A stretch of DNA of 11,584 bases from an uncultured Clostridia bacterium (GTDB lineage Bacteria; Bacillota; Clostridia; Oscillospirales; Ruminococcaceae). Below the pieces are notes generated by a model. That model was given only the letters and a program-made list of their open reading frames with translations, made no database searches and was not told where the DNA came from. Below are positions 8,475-11,584 of this stretch, one piece after another. A program made the translations under genes and the position numbers. Within the stretch, counting starts at the first letter, position 1, and each line of letters begins with the position of its first letter. The stretch spans positions 1 through 11,584 of the forward strand of contig CAMHBE010000028.1 of assembly GCA_946183095.1 (NCBI GenBank). Direction: 5' to 3'.

Positions 8475-8553
8475 TGCAGCGGCGCGTCCGCGCTTGTCCT
8501 TCCGGACGGGACCAGAGCTGCGCGCTCTGGACTTGCGGCAGCCTAACGCTGCA
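8475..8553 (+). other. Cluster of GC-rich hairpins in the intergenic region
   Basis: Four inverted repeats lie back to back. They are GCGC-GTCC-GCGC (8482-8493), GTCC-TTCC-GGAC (8496-8507), CCAGAGC-TGCGC-GCTCTGG (8512-8530, seven perfect pairs), and GCAGC-CTAAC-GCTGC (8538-8552). In addition, TGCAGC at 8475-8480 is complementary to GCTGCA at 8548-8553. This would close a multibranched fold and compete with the last local hairpin. No T-tract follows, so it is not a standard intrinsic terminator. It could be an mRNA-stabilising or processing element, a dispersed intergenic repeat, or a structured RNA. The pairings are seen in the sequence; the function is not. Confidence 0.6.
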
Positions 8554-8585
8554 CCGAAATAATATTGGATTCGGAAAAAGCCTGT

Positions 8586-8613
8586 TTGACAGACTGAGTC
8601 TTAAAAGTACAGG
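8586..8613 (+). promoter_or_regulatory. Possible promoter with dyad upstream of the solute-binding protein gene
   Basis: TTGACA at 8586-8591 is a perfect -35 hexamer. The best -10 at normal spacing is poor (TACAGG, 8608-8613, 16 nt spacer), so the promoter is tentative. The spacer carries a perfect dyad AGACT-G-AGTCT (8591-8601). It is flanked by the complementary arms CCTGT (8581-8585) and ACAGG (8609-8613), which could be an operator. The surrounding AT-rich stretch (8554-8666) is what one expects of a leader region before a separately expressed gene. Confidence 0.3.
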
Positions 8614-8666
8614 AATAAATTTTTAATGTTCAAAACACGGGAAAACGTCCTGTGTAAAAATAAAAT

Positions 8667-8671
8667 GGAGG
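8667..8671 (+). promoter_or_regulatory. Ribosome binding site that sets the solute-binding protein start
   Basis: GGAGG lies 5 nt before ATG 8677. An in-frame ATG at 8626 would add 17 residues (starting MFKTRENVLC) that destroy a normal lipoprotein signal peptide, and it has no purine-rich site ahead of it. ATG 8677 is therefore the start. Confidence 0.8.
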
Positions 8672-8676
8672 CTAAT

Positions 8677-10326
8677 ATGAAGAAAAGCAGAATATTATCA
8701 ATGCTGCTCGCGGGATGTCTCGCTGTAAGCGCACTTGCGGGCTGCGGAGGAAACGGCGGTAACACTGCCGGCGGCAATACCGGGAACAGCGGCGGCGAAG
8801 CGGCTGCAAACACAGGTGCGGGCGGAAACGGCGGCTCGGCTGCATCCGTCACCAACGACTTCGAGCTTGTGACAGTTGACGGCAGCACACATCAGTACAA
8901 GAAGTACAAGGATGTCACAAGCGACAACATCACCCTCACATATTTCCACTTTGACCAGGATGAAACGGTAAAGCTCCTCGCTAAGCGCTTCATGCAGATC
9001 TATCCGAACATCACCGTCAATGTGCAGTATGAGAACGTTTCGACCTACAACACCACGCTGTCAACGCTGGTAAGCAACAACCAGTCGCCCGATATCATCA
9101 TGCATTCCGACTGTGACTACGCGCTCTCGAATATGCTCCTTTCGGACATCTCCGCTTACTGGAACAGCGACGACGAGACAAAGAACGTTGCCGACACCAT
9201 AAATTCCGCGGGTCTCGGAACTTACAACCTTGAAGGCGGTATGCGCTACAGCGTACCCGTAAAGTTCTTCCCCGGCGCTGTATTCATCGACCGCAACGTG
9301 CTCGAGACACTCAACCTCAAAGTTCCCACACAGCAGTGGAAGTGGGCTGACATGATACAGCTCATCAAGGACGCTACCGTGCTCAACTCCCCCGACGGTC
9401 AGGCTTACTACGGTCTCGGCTACTACAACCGTCTCGACTCCTACTACGGAATTGCCGCAAGACAGGACATCATCGGTGAGTTCGGCTTCAACGGCAAGAC
9501 CTTCGACCTCTCTCAGTGGGCAATAGGCGAACAGGAGTTCGCAAACCTCAAACTCGGCGGCTATATCGCTCCGCAGACCGAGACACAGGCTATGGAAGAC
9601 TGGAGCGGCGACTGGGAAGGCTGGGCTGGCAACACAGGCCATGCAGCCGTATTCTCCGAAGCGTTCTGGACATTCCAGAATACATGGAACACTCCCGCTT
9701 ACAAGGAAGCGTACAACCTCGACATAGTTCCCTACGTTATCCCCGCAGTTTCCGAAGCTGACGCGGGCGCAGACCACCATTCCATTGCAACTATCGACTA
9801 CGGCGGCATCACTACCTCCTGCAAATATCCTCGTGAAGCGTATGAGCTGCTGAAGTTCATGTCCTTCGGTATCGACGGCTGGTACACACGCTGTGAGATC
9901 TACTCCGACGAGACTATCGTGAACGCTATGGGCACAGCTCTCAAATACGACGTAATGCCCGTGCCGATCACAAAGGATCAGGGCGTATGGGACGAGTACA
10001 TCAAGGTTTTCTGCGCAGGTATGGACGATGAACACGTCGGACTCTGGAAAGATTACTTCAAGTCCTGTATGCAGCCTATCTCGTTCGGCTGGACGAGTAT
10101 CGCCGGCTACTGGAACTTCTGCGATGAGTATTTCAATTCTATCGGCATCCACGACCTTGTTGACAACGGCACCGCGCAGGCAGCCGACTACGTTGAGGAA
10201 GCGAACCGCAAGGCAAACTATTACCACGCACAGGCAATGCTCGACTACTTCGGACCTTCGGCATACAATGTCCTTTCAGAATCCGAGATAGCGGAGTATG
10301 AGAAGATGAAGACCGACAATCAGTAA
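8677..10326 (+). CDS. Extracellular solute-binding lipoprotein, family 1 (sugar ABC importer receptor)
   Basis: This 549-residue lipoprotein is the substrate receptor of a CUT1 importer. The signal peptide (1-22) begins MKKSR and ends with lipobox LAGC, with C23 as the lipidated residue. A Gly/Asn-rich flexible linker spans about 24-57. The mature domain has the family-1 pattern: an initial strand and helix (NITLTYFHF, 84-92; LLAKRFMQIYPNITVNVQYE, 100-119), then SPDIIMHSD (137-145) and an IDRNVLETL element (204-212). The segment DWSGDWEGWAG (308-318) is rich in Trp, and aromatic residues are common throughout (YY, WKW, FW). This suits stacking against sugar rings. The length is a little above the 400-450 typical of small receptors but normal for Clostridia. 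It sits downstream of the second permease pair and 50 nt before a LamG lipoprotein gene. It is probably transcribed more strongly than the permeases, judging from codon use and a candidate promoter. The ligand is unknown. Confidence 0.93.
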   Translation: MKKSRILSMLLAGCLAVSALAGCGGNGGNTAGGNTGNSGGEAAANTGAGGNGGSAASVTNDFELVTVDGSTHQYKKYKDVTSDNITLTYFHFDQDETVKLLAKRFMQIYPNITVNVQYENVSTYNTTLSTLVSNNQSPDIIMHSDCDYALSNMLLSDISAYWNSDDETKNVADTINSAGLGTYNLEGGMRYSVPVKFFPGAVFIDRNVLETLNLKVPTQQWKWADMIQLIKDATVLNSPDGQAYYGLGYYNRLDSYYGIAARQDIIGEFGFNGKTFDLSQWAIGEQEFANLKLGGYIAPQTETQAMEDWSGDWEGWAGNTGHAAVFSEAFWTFQNTWNTPAYKEAYNLDIVPYVIPAVSEADAGADHHSIATIDYGGITTSCKYPREAYELLKFMSFGIDGWYTRCEIYSDETIVNAMGTALKYDVMPVPITKDQGVWDEYIKVFCAGMDDEHVGLWKDYFKSCMQPISFGWTSIAGYWNFCDEYFNSIGIHDLVDNGTAQAADYVEEANRKANYYHAQAMLDYFGPSAYNVLSESEIAEYEKMKTDNQ

Positions 10327-10376
10327 ATCACAGTCCATATCCCGTAACGGGGTAAAATAGAAAGGAAAGAATTACA

Positions 10377-11584
10377 ATGAAGAAGAAATTATCATTCGTG
10401 CTTGCATTCGCAATGGTGCTGTCACTTGCAGCCTGCGGCGGCAACGCAAACACCACCACGACTGCCGCAACACAGGCTCCCGCGGCGAACGATGCGGGAA
10501 CGACCACCACAACATCGGCTCCCGCGGAAGACACATCGGCTGCCGATACGGAAGCTACCGAGGAGGAGAAGCCCCCTGTTGAAGCGGAACCTGTTCCGGA
10601 CGGCGCTCTCCTGCATTTCGATTTCGAGAACGCTGACGGCCTTACGGCAACAGAGCAGACCGAGAACCTCGGCGCTCTTACCGGCGCAAACTTCGGCATC
10701 CAGGACTCCGCGCATGATATCCTCATCGCAGAGGGTCAGGGCGCTATAGGCAACGCTCTCTACCTCGACGGCAAATACGGCGTTGATTTCCAGATGCCCG
10801 AACTTGCCGAGGACATCTACACCATTTCGTTCTGGTACAACGCAGACCGCGTTTCCGCTTACGGTCCTGTAGTGCAGATGGGCAGGAACTGCGGTATGTC
10901 CAACGCGGACGCTACCGTGACATGGCTCAACTTCACAAAGACAGAGTGGGGCTCGAACTCTGCGGATATCTTCCCGGTAGCATGGAACCGCAACTCCTCT
11001 ATCGGTACAGAGGTCAATGCTGACGGCGTATGGCCGTGGATCTACGCGATGGACGATTCCGTACACGGCAAGCGTGAATGGTGCAACGTGACAATAGTTG
11101 CCGACGGAAACCGCTATGTTGCCGATGACGGCATGGAGAGGATCGCGACCAAGTTCTATATCGACGGCGAACTGAAGTGGGAAGCTAACGCCGAGAATAT
11201 GTACTATCAGGGTCTGTCTCCCGAGATCTTCAAGGGCGAGGGTCTTGAAGGTCATATCGGTATCAACTACTGGGATACCGTATTCAAGGGATTTATAGAT
11301 GAGCTCTACATCTATGACAAGGCGCTCACCGACGGTCAGGTAAAGGGTCTGTTCGAGCAGGGCAATCCTCCCGAAACACCCGTAGCTCCCGAATACACAG
11401 CTCCCGACGGAACAGCGGCGGAAGCAGAGCCCGAAGCACTCCCCGCAGCTCCCGTTGACGCTTCCGCTATAGACGTTCTCGGTACTCCCGACCGTGTACT
11501 CGGTTTCTGGAGCGATACCACCGACGGCTATGAACTCGCGGACGGCGCTGAGCGCACATTCGTGCTCAACAACTACTCCAACGG
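10377..11584 (+). CDS. LamG/concanavalin-like lectin lipoprotein (3' partial)
   Basis: The frame opens at ATG 10377 and runs off the window after 402 full codons. AAAGGAAAG at 10361-10369 is a modest ribosome binding site. The signal peptide ends in lipobox LAAC, with C20 as the lipidated residue. A Thr/Ala/Glu/Pro-rich linker covers about 21-74. Residues about 75-327 look like a LamG (concanavalin A-like) jelly roll: an opening LLHFDFE, then GNALYLDGKYG, ISFWYNAD, KFYIDGELKW, and the closing hallmark IDELYIYDKAL (307-317). A second Pro/Ala/Glu-rich linker follows. A new domain then begins near the edge with GFWSDTTDGYELADG, resembling beta-sandwich modules of surface glycan-binding proteins. 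The protein is probably cell-surface anchored and binds polysaccharide, perhaps feeding the importers. Binding, not catalysis, is my inference, and a catalytic module beyond the edge cannot be excluded. Confidence 0.85.
   Translation, partial: MKKKLSFVLAFAMVLSLAACGGNANTTTTAATQAPAANDAGTTTTTSAPAEDTSAADTEATEEEKPPVEAEPVPDGALLHFDFENADGLTATEQTENLGALTGANFGIQDSAHDILIAEGQGAIGNALYLDGKYGVDFQMPELAEDIYTISFWYNADRVSAYGPVVQMGRNCGMSNADATVTWLNFTKTEWGSNSADIFPVAWNRNSSIGTEVNADGVWPWIYAMDDSVHGKREWCNVTIVADGNRYVADDGMERIATKFYIDGELKWEANAENMYYQGLSPEIFKGEGLEGHIGINYWDTVFKGFIDELYIYDKALTDGQVKGLFEQGNPPETPVAPEYTAPDGTAAEAEPEALPAAPVDASAIDVLGTPDRVLGFWSDTTDGYELADGAERTFVLNNYSN

Noticed and set aside
8512..8530. The seven-pair hairpin as an intrinsic terminator
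   Set aside because: The stem is good, but no T-tract follows; the next bases are ACTTGCGGC.
8626..8676. Longer start for the solute-binding protein at ATG 8626
   Set aside because: The added 17 residues would bury the lipoprotein signal, and no purine-rich site precedes it. GGAGG before ATG 8677 is far better.
9061..10227. Minus-strand open frame of 388 codons opposite the solute-binding protein
   Set aside because: It is a shadow of a strongly biased coding sequence; no ribosome binding site, motif or gene context supports it.
10341..10351. CCCG-TAA-CGGG as a terminator between the two lipoprotein genes
   Set aside because: It has only four pairs with a 3-nt loop and no T-tract, so it is too weak. 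The genes are more likely co-transcribed.

Overview
The window reads as part of a carbohydrate-acquisition locus from a fermentative Gram-positive bacterium, most likely a Clostridia/Oscillospiraceae (Ruminococcus-like) gut or rumen anaerobe. That placement is inference. It rests on strong AGGAGG-type ribosome binding sites, tightly packed genes, lipoprotein signals followed by Gly/Asn- or Thr/Ala-rich linkers, moderately high GC, and several CUT1-type sugar importers with no ATPase gene beside them. Every gene I can support lies on the + strand.

Bases 1-8449 form one compact, probably co-transcribed block. It holds the end of a gene that may encode a solute-binding protein (2-187), a MalF-type and a MalG-type permease (203-1225, 1228-2091), a secreted NHL beta-propeller/TPR protein fused to a YIP1-like multi-membrane domain (2110-4158), a membrane-anchored extracytoplasmic protein that looks like the DUF5696 family with a glycosidase-like layout (4148-6415), and a second MalF/MalG-type permease pair (6418-7500, 7427-8449). 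Gaps inside the block are 18 nt or less and several genes overlap.

Bases 8450-8676 are the only substantial non-coding stretch. They hold a cluster of GC-rich hairpins (8475-8553) without a T-tract, then a consensus -35 hexamer and a small dyad ahead of the next gene.

Bases 8677-11584 hold two lipoprotein genes: a complete family-1 extracellular solute-binding protein (8677-10326), and a LamG/concanavalin-like lipoprotein that runs off the window end (10377 onward). By hand count, these genes use the Ile codon ATA much less than a permease gene upstream, which suits highly expressed surface lipoproteins.

Working model (inference): two CUT1 importers, each a permease heterodimer with a lipoprotein receptor and a shared ATPase encoded elsewhere, are built around two unusual extracytoplasmic membrane proteins. 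The DUF5696-like protein may process or bind a glycan at the membrane. The NHL-TPR-YIP1 protein may act as a scaffold or sensor. The LamG lipoprotein may capture polysaccharide at the surface. The permease-NHL/YIP1-DUF5696-permease core is the most interesting and least explained part.
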